Positions 20,181 to 30,872 of a stretch of DNA of 64,000 nucleotides are shown piece by piece; position 1 is the stretch's first letter; every line of letters starts with the position of its first letter. The stretch lies in the NCBI GenBank assembly GCA_963575745.1, contig CAUYUJ010015727.1, positions 277,820 to 341,819 of the forward strand, in the 5' to 3' direction. Origin of the DNA: Prorocentrum cordatum. Taxonomy: Eukaryota > Sar > Dinophyceae > Prorocentrales > Prorocentraceae. Under the pieces are notes generated by a model. It saw only the letters and a program-made list of their open reading frames with translations, ran no database searches and had not been told where the DNA came from. The position numbers were made by a program, and so were the translations under genes.

Positions 20181-20209
20181 AAGTTCGGTGATCTAGGTTG
20201 ATCGAATCA

Positions 20210-20224
20210 GTCCTGTCCTCGCAG
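20210..20224 (+). promoter_or_regulatory. Candidate splice acceptor upstream of gene C
   Basis: CAGTCCTGTCCTCGCAG is a pyrimidine-rich run ending in AG at 20224. The gene C frame is open from just after it, and the first ATG is at 20329. In dinoflagellates such an AG can accept the trans-spliced leader; a cis intron is equally possible. Confidence 0.4.
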
Positions 20225-20328
20225 ATATTTTGTCTCAAGTTGGGCCAGTTCGCGCGAGTATCACACTGTGTGCTCTTTTCACTCGCCGAAAGAGCAGACT
20301 CGCCCAGACTCGCCAACGCCAGGAGAGC

Positions 20329-23300
20329 ATGACATTATGCCCGATGTCTCAGTTCGCGTCCGTCGTCAGCAAGTGGGGACCATGGGACGAGGCCCCTAGC
20401 ATCGAGAAGCGCTTCAAACCTCTTAAGGGTGCCATGCTCCAGAGAAAGGCGAAAGAGTACTACGTGATCCCAGGCTTCGAATCATGGAGTGCGACGTGGC
20501 ACCTTCCTGATGGCAGGCCCAGGTTCGTAGAACACCCCCTCAACGTAAGGGGTTTGGAAACGACTGTGGACGAGTACATGTCTATCATCAAAAGGAAGGG
20601 GATCTACGAGAACCTGCGCTCGTCGATGGTCGTGGTCCCAGTGGGGTCCTCTGTGGTTGATTGGAAGGATGGCCAGCTGGGGTGTCTGGCTGGATGGACT
20701 TTGTCACAGGCTATGTACAGGTGCTGCGAATGTCCCACTGCGTCCAAGAACGAGAACGTCATCTTCACCAAGGAGACCCCGATGACTGCCATCATGGTCC
20801 TGGACCCGAGGACCCCGCCAGATGCCTTGAGCTATTTTGTTGATCTTGGGAACGAACTCAATGGGGTCGGAGTGAAACAAACGCACATCCAAAGGTATCT
20901 GAAGTGCACGCCCATATCAGAAGTCTGGCTCAAGCGACCCAAAGACAAGACGAGCCCTGGTAAACGTAAGAAGACTACCAGGGGGAAAGCTTCCCAGGCT
21001 GGCATGGAGACGGAGTACAAAGAGTTCATCGACGACGAGTTCGGCGGCGTGTTCGCGAAGTACGCCCACTTCGACGTTGCTCGGAACACGTTCAACAAGA
21101 TGAACGCCACCAAGACGTGGGAAGACTATCAATATTTCTGCAGGCACTACTGCAAGTTCAGTGACACGTCGATGGACCAGACGAACCTCCTTTACACCAA
21201 CTTCGAGATCGTGAAGAAGCTGGAGCAGAACACAGAGTGGCACTCCCTCATCGTACCTTTGTTGAGTCTTGCAGTTTCCACTTCAAAGCAGTACGGCTTG
21301 CCGTGGATCTTCAAGAAAGCTGCCGACAGGAGAAAAGTCGAAAACCTCTTCCACGAGATGAGCCACACGAAGCTCTTCACTCAGACCGAGGGTTTGCAGA
21401 CAGATATCCAGATCGGCTCGACCACGCGCAAAGTCCTGCTGATCGATGATGTCAAAGCCGCGGTGGAGAGCGCGTTGGAGACTGTTGAGGAGACTAAGGT
21501 GGATCGGATCTTTGTGAGTTGGGCACTTGCAGCATGCTTTGTACTTTGCTTGGAGGGTTCTGTCGATCTGCCCGCCAACCTCGTCAACTCATCTCGGCCG
21601 AAGTCCAGCCCCAAGGCGAAGGCGAAGGCCAAGACTCGCGCCAAGAGGGCTCGGACATCAGAGGAGGCGCCCCAGGACGACAAGGGCGGTGAGGTTGAGG
21701 CAGACGAGGAGGAGGAGGAGGACGATCCGGACAGCGAGAATGCTGACAACACCAACGTCATCACTTACAAGTTGCGGCGCAACCTGCGGCCTGTGATCCA
21801 GAGAGTGGTTGCCCACCATCATGGTGTCGACCACGCGGAGTCTGAATCGCAGCCGCAGCAGGAAGCGCAGCCCAAGGAGAACACCGAGGACACGCAGGCG
21901 GCCACGGCGCAGGAGGGAGGTGTCGCGGACCCGCTAGACAGTTTGAACGCCTACGTCGACGCGGATCCGAAGTTCATCGACAAACTCGCAAACTTTCTGA
22001 AGGCAAACAAACCTGGAACCGAGATGACCAAAGCGAGGCGAACTCACCCGGCTCTCGCGAGCGCTTCGGCTCATATCTGGGCTAGCCTTGAGCTTGAGGA
22101 AGCAGGTCCCGCTGGCGATGGTGGAGAGGCCGCGGACCCCGTCACCAAGATCATTGACATTTGCGGTGAAGCTATTTGGTCTTCAGTCGAACCCACTTTC
22201 GTGAAATTCATGCACGAGCTTGCGCAACTCATTGAGAAGACAGATATCGCTACGTTACTCTCGGACTGCCCGCGGTTGTTTAAGTTGATTCAGATGTTCC
22301 CCGACAGGGCGGCCGTGCATGATGTGCTTGCGATGCGCGCAAAGTACACCCTTGTCCTGCTCAATGACATGGCCAAAGAATTAGGGGGACAAGTTACCAA
22401 CCTGAAAACGGCTCTCCACGTCCTCGGGCTTGATGGAGTGTGGCAAAATGTGTACGTTTGCGATGGGGCCGCTTTGACGCAAGAGCAGTGGACGAAGACA
22501 TGGGAAAAGATGTCCAGTTCGGCTTTGATCTTCAAGGATGTCGACACCACTCCTGCACGTACGGAGGAGGACTGGACCAAGGAGCGGAACCTCATTAAGA
22601 TGAGCGTGAGCTCGATGAAGGTGGATACCCTCAGAGCAAAGACGCTGGAGCTTGGCTTCGACGGCGACGCCGAGGACCTCGCCAAGATGACGAAGACAGT
22701 TCTCACTCCGAAGTACATCGAGAAGAAGATCATTCAGCTTCGTGAGCAGGAGGCGGCAACGCAGGGCACCTTCAAGGATAACGTGGATGTTTTCGGCAAG
22801 ATGATCTTTGATAAGGATCCGCAGACGCCGCCAGATCCGAACGCTCCGAACGTCGGCGACGATCACAACAAGAGCGACGAGTTCGACGGGATCAAGTTGC
22901 CAGACTGTTGCACTCACGACAATGAGCGTTTGGCGATGCAATGCTGCGCCCTTTTGGAAGCAGCATTCATGGGCCTCACCGACACTCGCTTGGAGATCTA
23001 CGCCAACAATGATGCTCCTGAGACCAAGAGGATCAAATGGATATGCGGCAAGCTTGTGAAAGGCGCGACGAATGGTAACATCAGACTTTTCTTACCAGGC
23101 AAAGTTCACTTCTCGCTGTCACCGATGTTCGTGAACGGCAGCAACATGACGCGTACCTACTACTATGCTGGTCAAGTTACGGGGACGCCATGCCACCTCC
23201 ACGTGGTCCAACCGGCGCGCAGTCTGGAGCCTCTTGGTTGGAACGTGAAGGTGCTCAAGGCGGACGCAAAAGGAGAGTGGCCAACGCCGTCCCTTCAGGT

Positions 23301-23592
23301 GGTCGACCATATGGTGACCATCAGTCCGTACAAGCTGGCAGGCGGCGAGTGCACTGGCCAGGAGGACATGACTTTCATTTTGAAGGCCTTGATCCCCAGC
23401 GAGCCTGATGCCATCGAGAAGGTCGTTGAGGCGGCAGTCCTGGACGAGTCTACGACCGAGGATTCGAGGATTGTAGAGCTGACGCGCCTACCCCTTGATA
23501 AAGAATCCAGGAAGGCAGGGCGCTCTCGCAAGGGAGACGAGGCGCCCAGAGATTCTCGGGCAATCAAGCAGCCAAAACACATTTTTAATTAG
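20329..23592 (+). CDS. Gene C: large unknown nuclear-type protein
   Basis: 1087 residues from ATG 20329; the frame is open from about 20225. I do not recognise the family. The N-terminal third is globular, with DWKDGQLGCLAGW, MYRCCECPTASKNEN and YFCRHYCKFSD cysteine clusters. The middle has a basic, NLS-like stretch PKAKAKAKTRAKRAR (21609-21655) followed by an acidic run (EADEEEEEDDPDSENAD) to about 21750, then a Gln/Glu linker. The last third is globular and helical (LLNDMAKELGG; CCTHDNERLAMQCC; LGWNVKVLKADAKGEW) and ends in a basic tail. It is a single uninterrupted frame with ordinary codon use, co-oriented with genes A and B. A DNA- or chromatin-associated role is suggested only by composition and neighbours. 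Confidence 0.75.
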   Translation: MTLCPMSQFASVVSKWGPWDEAPSIEKRFKPLKGAMLQRKAKEYYVIPGFESWSATWHLPDGRPRFVEHPLNVRGLETTVDEYMSIIKRKGIYENLRSSMVVVPVGSSVVDWKDGQLGCLAGWTLSQAMYRCCECPTASKNENVIFTKETPMTAIMVLDPRTPPDALSYFVDLGNELNGVGVKQTHIQRYLKCTPISEVWLKRPKDKTSPGKRKKTTRGKASQAGMETEYKEFIDDEFGGVFAKYAHFDVARNTFNKMNATKTWEDYQYFCRHYCKFSDTSMDQTNLLYTNFEIVKKLEQNTEWHSLIVPLLSLAVSTSKQYGLPWIFKKAADRRKVENLFHEMSHTKLFTQTEGLQTDIQIGSTTRKVLLIDDVKAAVESALETVEETKVDRIFVSWALAACFVLCLEGSVDLPANLVNSSRPKSSPKAKAKAKTRAKRARTSEEAPQDDKGGEVEADEEEEEDDPDSENADNTNVITYKLRRNLRPVIQRVVAHHHGVDHAESESQPQQEAQPKENTEDTQAATAQEGGVADPLDSLNAYVDADPKFIDKLANFLKANKPGTEMTKARRTHPALASASAHIWASLELEEAGPAGDGGEAADPVTKIIDICGEAIWSSVEPTFVKFMHELAQLIEKTDIATLLSDCPRLFKLIQMFPDRAAVHDVLAMRAKYTLVLLNDMAKELGGQVTNLKTALHVLGLDGVWQNVYVCDGAALTQEQWTKTWEKMSSSALIFKDVDTTPARTEEDWTKERNLIKMSVSSMKVDTLRAKTLELGFDGDAEDLAKMTKTVLTPKYIEKKIIQLREQEAATQGTFKDNVDVFGKMIFDKDPQTPPDPNAPNVGDDHNKSDEFDGIKLPDCCTHDNERLAMQCCALLEAAFMGLTDTRLEIYANNDAPETKRIKWICGKLVKGATNGNIRLFLPGKVHFSLSPMFVNGSNMTRTYYYAGQVTGTPCHLHVVQPARSLEPLGWNVKVLKADAKGEWPTPSLQVVDHMVTISPYKLAGGECTGQEDMTFILKALIPSEPDAIEKVVEAAVLDESTTEDSRIVELTRLPLDKESRKAGRSRKGDEAPRDSRAIKQPKHIFN

Positions 23593-23869
23593 ATAGTGGT
23601 TCGGAATTCCCAGTTGGGCCGCGAGCTGCTGGAACCTTGTCTTGGTTTCTTTCAGGTCCTGGTGACTCTCAGGACTTTTCTGTGTAGGATTCAGAGCTCG
23701 AGCAATTTCTTCGCAGTTTCGTAGGTTAGGTCGAGCTAAAATCATGGCGGTCCGATGGATCGCACTTCCGAGGCCAGTGATGCTGATATGCGGGTACCTT
23801 CACGTACACTGGAGCAGTACATAGCAGAGCAGCAGTGAGAAACACCCTAAGACACCGCCATCGTGTTCC
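23593..23869. other. Gene C 3' flank, nothing recognised
   Basis: The DNA after the gene C stop codon shows no repeat or gene signal. Confidence 0.4.
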
Positions 23870-24250
23870 ATTCCCTCCTCCGCCTGTCGCCCTCCTCCCT
23901 ACTACCCCTACTCCTCCACCTCCTCCTCCTCCTCCCTCGTCCTCCTTCTCCCTCCTCCTCGCTCACCCTTCCTCGCCCTCCGACCGCCCGGGTCCTGGAC
24001 AAGGACTCCTTCGAGGACCGCCGCAGGGGGGCCGCCCTCCAGTGAGGGGAGGGAGGGGAAGAAGAAGGAGTGGGATGAGGAGGAGGAGAAGGAGGAGGAG
24101 GAAGAGAAGGAGTTACTGGAGTTAGTGGTTTGCGGACCACTGCCCAGGCCCCTCAAAGGCCCCAGCGAAAGCAAAAACAAGATCCCTACGAGGGCTTCGA
24201 GTAGGAGAGGAGGAGGGAGGGAAGGAGGGAGGGAGGGAGAAGGATGAGGA
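23870..24250. repeat. Facing CCT and GGA tracts (inverted triplet pair)
   Basis: A CCT/CTC tract (23874-23980) is followed by a 50-base spacer and a GGA/GAG tract (24035-24125, 24205-24245) of complementary sequence. The segment can pair into a long imperfect hairpin. Open frames across it are low complexity. Confidence 0.75.
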
Positions 24251-24508
24251 ATGAGGATTTTTTGTTGTGCCAGAGGCGACCGCAACGGCCCTGGGAAGGT
24301 AGAAGAGAGCGCCCTACAACAAATAAAAATATAAAAAACGACCTGGTGTTGAACGGAAGGGCTGGGAATCTGAATTAATTGTATCGAGTTCTGGTGAAGA
24401 TAAATTCACGCATCAATTTATGAAAACACCTGGAAATTAAGAAATCAATGTTTACAAGACGTTCCGAGGGGACCACTTTTGGGAGCTCAGGGCGCTCTTT
24501 TTTTACCT

Positions 24509-25281
24509 TCACAGCTGAAGGGGCGTTTGAAGCAGGAGTGACATGCAACAGCGAAGTCGCACTCGAGCGCAAATGAGGTTGCCACACCTTGCGACGTGTG
24601 TACCAGGGCCCCCCAGGAAGCCTCAGGAGGCCCGACTTGGATACCAGAAGAGGCTCCAGGAGGCCCCAGGATTGTGAATGTTGTGTATGTGTGTGTGTGT
24701 GTGTGTGCGTGTGTGATGTGTGCTTTGTGTGGTGCGTGCTTTTTGTGTGTTGTCGGTGGTGTGTGTGTGTATGTTATGTTTGTCTAGCGTGTGATGTGTT
24801 GGGCGTGATTTGTGTCTCTGTGTGTGCATGTAGTTCTGAAGCCCCAGGAGGCCCCAGGAAGCCCCAGGCGGCCTCAGCAGGCCCAGGAGAACTCCAGGAG
24901 GCTCCGAGGCGGGGTCTGGGGTACCAGAAGGTCCAGAAAGCCCCAGGAGGCATCAGGAGGTTCCAGGAGGCCCCCAGGAGGCTCCGAGGAGGGGTCTGGG
25001 GCTCGATTTTGGGAGGATGTTTCAGGCGAAACCGCCATTCTCTGAGAACCGGGGTCAAAATTATTGAAATTATAATGTGTTTTTTGAAGGTTTTATGTTA
25101 ACATGTTGAAATTCTTATGTGTTTTTGGACCTCTCCTTCACGATCTGCGTGAGGGGTGCCACCGATTTTCAGAATTTCGAGGATGTCCCGAGCGAAACGG
25201 CCAGACAAATCAAAGACGGACGCACGCACGGACGCACTAATCCCCTCTGAGCTCTACTCCCTCGGAGAGGTGCGTATGAGA
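24509..25281. repeat. Segment A, copy 1 (paralogous to 31180-31940)
   Basis: About 770 bp nearly colinear with 31180-31940. It begins AGCTGAAGGGGCGTTTGAAG, passes a TG-rich microsatellite (24686-24790) and a run of CCAGGAGGC repeats, and ends CGGAGAGGTGCGTATGAGAA. It lies upstream of gene D exon 1, whereas copy 2 lies inside the gene F intron. No gene lies within it. Confidence 0.85.
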
Positions 25282-25500
25282 ATATATATATATATATGTA
25301 TATATATGTGTGTAGGTGATCTCTCCGTAGTGGCGAACTGATCTAGATGCACAGGGATTACGTGTGCGCGATTCGGTCTCTTTCCAATATCCACCCTCTG
25401 TCATCCTCTCTCTCTCTCTCTCTCTTGCTCTCGCTTGACAGCAGTGAAGTTTCAACAATCCCACGCGTCACATCCTATAGCTAGCTCTTTTTGGTTCCAG
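25277..25500. repeat. AT and CT microsatellites
   Basis: ATATATATATATAT with GTATATATATGTG at 25277-25312 and a CTCTCTCTCTCTCT run at 25404-25428. They separate segment A from gene D exon 1. Confidence 0.8.
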
Positions 25501-25506
25501 GCAGCC

Positions 25507-25586
25507 ATGGCTGCTGCAGGGAGGAGGCCGCGTGCCCTTGCCAACCCAAACGTCACCGATCAAGATTTCATTGAGTGTATATCTGA
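25507..25586 (+). CDS. Gene D exon 1
   Basis: After a TTTTGGTTCCAG acceptor-like end, ATG 25507 starts MAAAGRRPRALANPNVTDQD followed by FIECIS and two bases of a split codon. A stop follows at once in the adjoining repeat (GAATTCTAG), so the frame must splice. Joining to 26330 restores a 416-residue frame. The break point is inferred because gene F exon 1 abuts the same repeat in the same phase. Confidence 0.5.
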
Positions 25587-26329
25587 ATTCTAGACGCTAC
25601 GCGTATCCCCACCAGCCCCTCTTGGGATATCTCTTGGGATATCTCTTGGGCGTTTCTTGGAGGCATCTTGGGACGTCTGGGGGGTCTCTTGGCGGTCCTG
25701 GGGGGCTCTTGGGCGTCTTGAGTGCGTCGGGGGGGGGCCTCTTGGGGACATCTTGGCGCCTCTTGGGGCCTCCTGGGCGCCTCTTGGGGGCGATCGATCA
25801 AAGAAAGGATGTTCCTTTGTTAGCACCGCCCCTCGGGAGCCCCCAAAACAGCATCCTGGACCCATCTTGGGGACCTCTTGTAGCGCCTTGGGCGTTCTTG
25901 GGGCCGTCTTGGGGCCATCTTGGGCCCCTCTTGGGGCCATCTTGGGCCCTCTTGAAGCCATCTTGGGCCTCGGAAGGCCATCGGAAGCGAAAAGGAGAGA
26001 AGGCAACCATCATTGGTTTCCCCTAGGGTTTTCAAGGATGTTATCATCTTGAAGCACTCCTTGGGGAGCTATTTACCTCTTGGAGCCGTCTCGGGGCGAT
26101 CTTGGGGCCTCTTGGAGCATCTGCAGAGCCATCGTGATGGCCCATCTTGAGCCATCTTGGAGGTCATCTAGGGATTTCCCAGGCGCTCTTGGAGCAGTCT
26201 TGGGCCATCTTGGACGCTCCAGCGCATCGCCGCGCCCCCCGTCCAGGGAGGAGGGGGAGGGGTAAACCCCTATCCGAAGGGGAAGAAGGAGGGGTGGAAG
26301 AGGAAACTCCCTAAACCACCTACGCCCAG
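25587..26329. repeat. Gene D intron built from shared segments B and C
   Basis: It starts ATTCTAGACGCTACGCG, identical to the start of the gene F intron at 30873. It continues with a GGGGCCNTCTT array (segment B, to ~25800) and segment C (about 25855-26329). Segment C contains the conserved island CTCGGAAGGCCATCGGAAGC, GCCCCCCGTCCAGG and AAACTCCCTAAACCAC, all repeated in 31940-32430. Its ends are not canonical GT...AG (AT or GA at the left, CCCAG at the right). Confidence 0.65.
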
Positions 26330-27500
26330 AGGCCTTGTGGGATTTACACAAGGAGTTTCGATTCATCATGTCCTCGGTCCGAAGCTTGCGAATGGCATGC
26401 ATCAGGTTACTCCAAACATGGTCGTCCGTCTGCGCCCGCTGCTTGAGAGTCTCTTCAAGAAAGGCGTGAGAAACGGAGTGATTTATCCTAACAAGTTAGA
26501 AGTTTGTCTGAAATCAAGTTGCAGCTCCAGCCTCCCGATGGAGATCAATGGGCCTGTGTATTTCCACCAAGTGACGGAACATGTGCGACGCTGTCTTGCA
26601 GTTCTTCGGGAGATGAAGCGTGAATCGTGCAGCCAGGGCCCACAGAATGGTAAACGGTCAAAGGTCGGAGGGTTCAGACGTGCGTGCGGCTCGTCAGATA
26701 CCATCATCATCAAAGGCCTGCTAGATAAGATGGAGTTAGATAGCTCATCTACGCCCGATCTTCAATCGCCGCTGCCTTCGCCGCTGCCTTCGCCACGCAG
26801 CGATCGTGACCACGCGGATATCGATATCCCCAAGCTCGACCTGCCCCAGGACACGGACTTAGACGCCGACGGCTACCCGAAGATTTTCACGAATGCCACC
26901 GCGATCCTGGCGCAGATGCAGCTCAGCATCCGTTCCAGTGGCAGTGCGGCGTCGATCCCGAGCACCGCGGTGCACGGCGAGGACGGCTTCCCTCTCGTCG
27001 GTGGCTCCGACTGCCAGGGCGGCCAGGAGAGCTACGACCAGGGTGACGACGACGGCGAGGGCGACCAGGAGAGCGACGGCCACGTCCTGGACCCGCAGCC
27101 CAAGCGGAGGAAATCCACGGCCCTCGCGGGCAGGAGTTCGGGCAAGGGCAAGGCCAAGCCCAAGCCCAAGCCCAAGCCCAAGCCCAAGCCCAAGGCCGTG
27201 GCGAAGAAGGACACCGAGATGAAGGCTACTATCCATGAGAGCCCGTCGGTGCCCCCTCGCGCGGGCCTGCTGTGCCGCCCGAGCATGGCTGGGCCCGCGG
27301 CTGAGAGCGACCCCCGCTGTGAGCTCACGGCGCGGGAGTACCAGGCGGATGGCTCTTTGAGGCGCGTCTGCATCTGGTCAGCCAGGGTGAGACTTTGGGG
27401 TGATTCTCTAGCCGCTGAGATGCGCAAGATGTACGCTGCCATCGATGGCGGCACCATGACCAAGCAGATGTGTTTGGACATGCGTGATCGCATGAAGTAG
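26330..27500 (+). CDS. Gene D exon 2: KP-rich basic protein, unknown function
   Basis: About 390 residues after CCCAG, stop at 27498-27500. The N-terminal ~90 residues are globular (VLGPKLANGMHQVTP; LRPLLESLFKKGVRNG). A Pro/Ser linker (SPLPSPLPSPR) and an acidic Asp/Gly segment follow, then a Lys-Pro repeat (KGKAKPKPKPKPKPK) encoded by tandem AAGCCC at 27150-27195, which resembles a nuclear-localisation or DNA-contacting tail. The C-terminal ~80 residues are globular (LTAREYQADGSLRRVCIWSA). The family is not recognised. It is co-oriented with genes A-C and shares its intron with gene F. Confidence 0.65.
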
Positions 27501-27519
27501 AGACCACCACACCAGTCGT

Positions 27520-27600
27520 CACACACAACATATGTATTGTCACGCACGCAAGATATGCATTGCCACGCACACAACAGATGTATTGTCACGAAGTGGTCTC
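27520..27600. repeat. ~28-bp tandem repeat
   Basis: Three imperfect copies of CACACAACATATGTATTGTCACG-like text, shortly after the gene D stop. Confidence 0.65.
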
Positions 27601-27854
27601 TACTATGCATAGTTTCTCTTGGGTGTGATTCTTTTGAAGTACAGGGATGTACTCATGCTGATGAATCTGTCAGACATCTTTCAGTGCGGCGCACAGTGTG
27701 ACGTGCAATTTGCGCAGCGCCTCTCATTGTAGCCATTGAAAAAACGTTCGCCTTCGACTGTCTGGATGCCCCTTGGACTCTGAGCGCCCGAGCGTTTGAG
27801 GAGGCTGAGGGCACGGTCAGGCCCCGCCGCTGCGACGGATGATGGCGCTGTGAC

Positions 27855-27970
27855 AAACAAACATTACAAACAAACAAACAAACAACTAAACAAACAAACA
27901 AACAAACAAAAATACAACTAACCAACAAACCAACCAAACAAACAACCAAACAAACAAACAAACAAAAACA
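27855..27970. repeat. CAAA tetranucleotide microsatellite
   Basis: A CAAACAAACAAACAA tract with CAAC interruptions. The minus-strand translation is a Cys/Leu/Val-rich artefact. Confidence 0.9.
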
Positions 27971-28404
27971 ATCAAGCATCGAAATGATACGATGTCATAT
28001 GCTATGCCATTGCAGCATCGTTGTTGGTACTTGGTCTGCAGTCGTATGTGTCGTATGCTATGATGTGTTTTTCCAGCGCCTATAACTGCTTTGCTGGTGG
28101 TTGATTCGGCTGAGGGTTCAGCGTCGAGATGGGGGTGTATAGGAAAAGGCTAACATACCAAGCTATGATATGATGCGCCATGCCAAGCTATGCCGAGCCA
28201 AATTATGCTATGCTACGTCCTGCAACAGCGTTCTGGCTCCCTGCGGCCCAGCTCGGGCTTGTCCAAGGGGTCCTTGAGACCCCTTCCCCATCCTCCCCTC
28301 CGTTGCATTGTGTTGTTATGGCTCAGACGGCTCCGAACCACCATCGGACTTTGTTGCTGAGTTTCCCATCGGTCCGAGGATTTGCCCACCGGAGCTGTTT
28401 CCAC

Positions 28405-29520
28405 ATGGGGCCGAAAAAAGTGATCAAGGCCGTGAAGGGCGGCAAGCCTGTCGAGAAACCAGCGGCTGCTCCAGCAGGGGCCAAGTGGCACGCGTCCGCA
28501 CTCGCAGCTCCCGAGAAGGCAGTCAAGAGCGTGAACGAGGCCGAGGACGCCAAGTCGGAGGAGGATGGCGTCCTGGACGATCGCCAGACCTCCAGGGCCC
28601 AGCGGTACGTTTTCGAGCACAGCCAGGCCGACACTCGGAAGGACGACTGGGATAAGTACCAGGAGTTGGGCAGCAAGGAGTGCAAAATCCCTGGCAAGAT
28701 GAAGCAGCGGGCCCAGATCGTGAACGCTTACGTCAGCCGTAGCGCGACGTACAAAGACTCCGTGCAGGTGAAGGCGAGGACGCTCGAGGCGATTACATCT
28801 AGGACTGTGTCCAAGGGCAAGGAGGATGCCGTCGCGGGCATGAGCAAGAACTGCATGATCGGGACCGTGTTCGCAGGGAGCAAACAATTGTTCCAGGAGG
28901 CTATCAACGATAACGAGATCTACGAGAACCCAGAGGACGGGCTGTGGTACAGCCGCACGAAGAAGATCAGCGTGAAGGACGTGACGTCGCACGCGGTCCG
29001 CGGCACCAAGACCCAGGAGGCGGCGGACGACAGCACCTTTCGGTCAGCTCTCGCCGACATGATGGAGGTCGGCTGCTCGGTGAAGGAGAACTGGCTCCAG
29101 GCCCTCAAGGGGCCGCGCGGCAAACCCTCGTTGAAGAACCAGGATAACAAGCCAGACGCGACCGACTTCAAGATCCTGCAGGAGAGTTTCGACTCGGCGA
29201 CGCAGGTCACCAGCGCCATGAAGAGGGTCGCGGTCGAGCTGTGCAAGACCAACAGCAACGCAGCTGGCAGTGATATGGCGCGTCGCGGCGTCCAGCTCTG
29301 CCGCGGCGTGGTCCCCAGCCAGGACGAGATCGGGAGGCTCTTGATGGCGGGCCCCGACAGCACCACCAAGAAGGAGGTCGCGGCTGCCTTGCAGGCGGCC
29401 GCGGGCCCCTACAGGCAGCTCATCGAGTACTACAACGAGCTGGTGGCGATCCACAAGCACCACCAGAAGGGCGGTTCCTCCTCCTCCGCGGGGGCGAAGT
29501 TCAAGGCTATCACAGGCTAG
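28405..29520 (+). CDS. Gene E: basic protein of unknown function
   Basis: 371 residues from ATG 28405 (MGPKKVIKAVKGGKPVEK). An upstream in-frame ATG at 28180 would add 75 residues encoded by pentanucleotide-like DNA and is less likely. The N-terminus is Lys/Ala/Pro-rich. The body is helical with DDWDKYQELGSKECKIPGK, DGLWYSRTKKISVKDVTSH and FRSALADMMEVGCSVKENW; the tail is HKHHQKGGSSSSAG. No catalytic motif is seen. Codon use is GC-ending throughout, unlike gene F, which suggests a different history. It sits between genes D and F on the same strand. Confidence 0.7.
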   Translation: MGPKKVIKAVKGGKPVEKPAAAPAGAKWHASALAAPEKAVKSVNEAEDAKSEEDGVLDDRQTSRAQRYVFEHSQADTRKDDWDKYQELGSKECKIPGKMKQRAQIVNAYVSRSATYKDSVQVKARTLEAITSRTVSKGKEDAVAGMSKNCMIGTVFAGSKQLFQEAINDNEIYENPEDGLWYSRTKKISVKDVTSHAVRGTKTQEAADDSTFRSALADMMEVGCSVKENWLQALKGPRGKPSLKNQDNKPDATDFKILQESFDSATQVTSAMKRVAVELCKTNSNAAGSDMARRGVQLCRGVVPSQDEIGRLLMAGPDSTTKKEVAAALQAAAGPYRQLIEYYNELVAIHKHHQKGGSSSSAGAKFKAITG

Positions 29521-29549
29521 GGTGAGGACGCTGGTGAGGCTGTGACATC

Positions 29550-29740
29550 TTGAGTGAGGTTGTGGCATATTGCGTTCAGTGAGGTTGTGACATATTGCGT
29601 CCATGCTGCTTTCAGGTTGTTTGACCGAGTTATTTTAAGCGCCTCGGAGCTCCCGATGTTTGCTCCGCTGCCCGAACGGGCGGCTACACTGAGTGATTGT
29701 GCCCGGACGGGCGGCTGCACAGAGTGATTGCGGTTGAGGG
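29550..29740. repeat. Two small tandem duplications after gene E
   Basis: A ~25-bp unit (GTGAGGTTGTGACATATTGC) is repeated at 29554-29602, and a ~31-bp unit (CGGGCGGCTACACTGAGTGA) is repeated at 29665-29735. Confidence 0.65.
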
Positions 29741-29971
29741 TGCGAAGGGAAGGGGGGGGGCAAGGGATCTCACGTGAGAAACGTCTACATTCGGCGCACG
29801 GGCTGTATGTTATTGCTTTCAGTTGCGCCTCCGAAGCTGCGCGGAGCATCGGTGGTGGTAAGGTTTCTTCTTCGCTTGGTGCGAGGATTGCGGACGCATG
29901 AGCTCTGTCAGATCAATGTTTGCACCGAGGGTGTATTGAATCACTTGGGCGCGGTATCGCGTGCATGCAGT

Positions 29972-30084
29972 GGTTAGTAGATTTTTAGTAGATTTTGAAA
30001 TCTACCAAGAATCTACTAAAATCCATAGTAGATTTTTAGTAGATTTCAAAATCTACTAAAAATCTACCAAGAATCTACTAACCA
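29972..30084. repeat. Palindrome of TAGATTTTTAG / CTAAAAATCTA units
   Basis: A ~113-bp self-complementary segment begins GGTTAGTAGATTTTTAG and ends with its complement (CTACTAACCA). It contains six or more alternating direct and inverted copies. It resembles the hairpin at 11035-11102, with CTA/TAG in place of CCA/TGG steps. Confidence 0.8.
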
Positions 30085-30666
30085 ACATCAAGTGTCCTTG
30101 CATGTTTTTGAAAACGTGTTCTCGGTTTTGATTTCATTTTCTGTCGGGGCCTCTCGGGGCCAAGCTTCTGATTGCCCTCCTGCTTCAAAAATTTGTTCCG
30201 CTGGCCCCGAGCAAAGATGCTAGGGGGTGGGGGCACGTCTCTGACGCAACATGCCGAGCGGTATCATGTGACAAGGGTTCGTGTAACAAACTCGTGTCAC
30301 AGCACATATTTGTTCGGCGTGAAGGCGAGAGGAAAAGGAATCGCTCTCCAAAGATAGTTACGTTTTGAAACTGAACCACCATCCATCCCTCTAACTGCTG
30401 GAAATTATCAGACGAGTATGCGCGACGCCAGGGCCAGAGCCACATTCGGAGATCGGATCCAGGAACAATTTGGCCAAGAAGAATAAGAACCGCCGTCTAC
30501 AGAAACAAACAAAAGGCCGTAGCTAGTGGGAACACTAGGACTCCGACATCTGGCGGAATAGAGCGAGCATGCGTCCGTAGAACATTGGCTTTAGATCCTT
30601 GTCCGTTTGCGAATTGATTACGATCGTGAATACAGCTTTGTCTTGTTATGCATAACCAATGTGGCA
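30085..30666. other. Gene F 5' flank, nothing recognised
   Basis: No repeat or gene is evident. Short frames lack protein-like composition. Confidence 0.4.
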
Positions 30667-30872
30667 ATGAAGGGCGGTCGATTGCAGCGGGCCAAGCGAC
30701 ATCTTGAGGCCGCGGGCCCATCTCATGAACAGTGCGGTGACCAACCAAGACGTTTCGATTCCTTGTTGGCCTCCGAGTTGCTCAGGAAATGGGCATGGGG
30801 CGAGATCTCAGCAGTCCAGTTGCAGCAGGTATCTTTGACATCTTACAAGGACCAAGTTGCGTTACTTGAGAA
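30667..30872 (+). CDS. Gene F exon 1
   Basis: ATG 30667 starts MKGGRLQRAKRHLEAAGPSH and ends FDSLLASELLRKWAWGEIS, VQLQQVSLTSYKDQVALLE plus a split codon. A stop follows at once in the repeat (AAATTCTAG). I recognise the arrangement of a LL..WAWG.(I/M)S helix before an exon starting HIPSSLHDLAKLGDWG from abundant dinoflagellate hypothetical proteins, which supports joining to 32431. Exon 1 and exon 2 match in phase (two bases plus one). Confidence 0.6.

Noticed and set aside
28180-28404. Upstream 75-codon extension of gene E
   Set aside because: It is encoded by CTATG-type pentanucleotide DNA, and the MGPKKVIKAVK start at 28405 looks like a real N-terminus.
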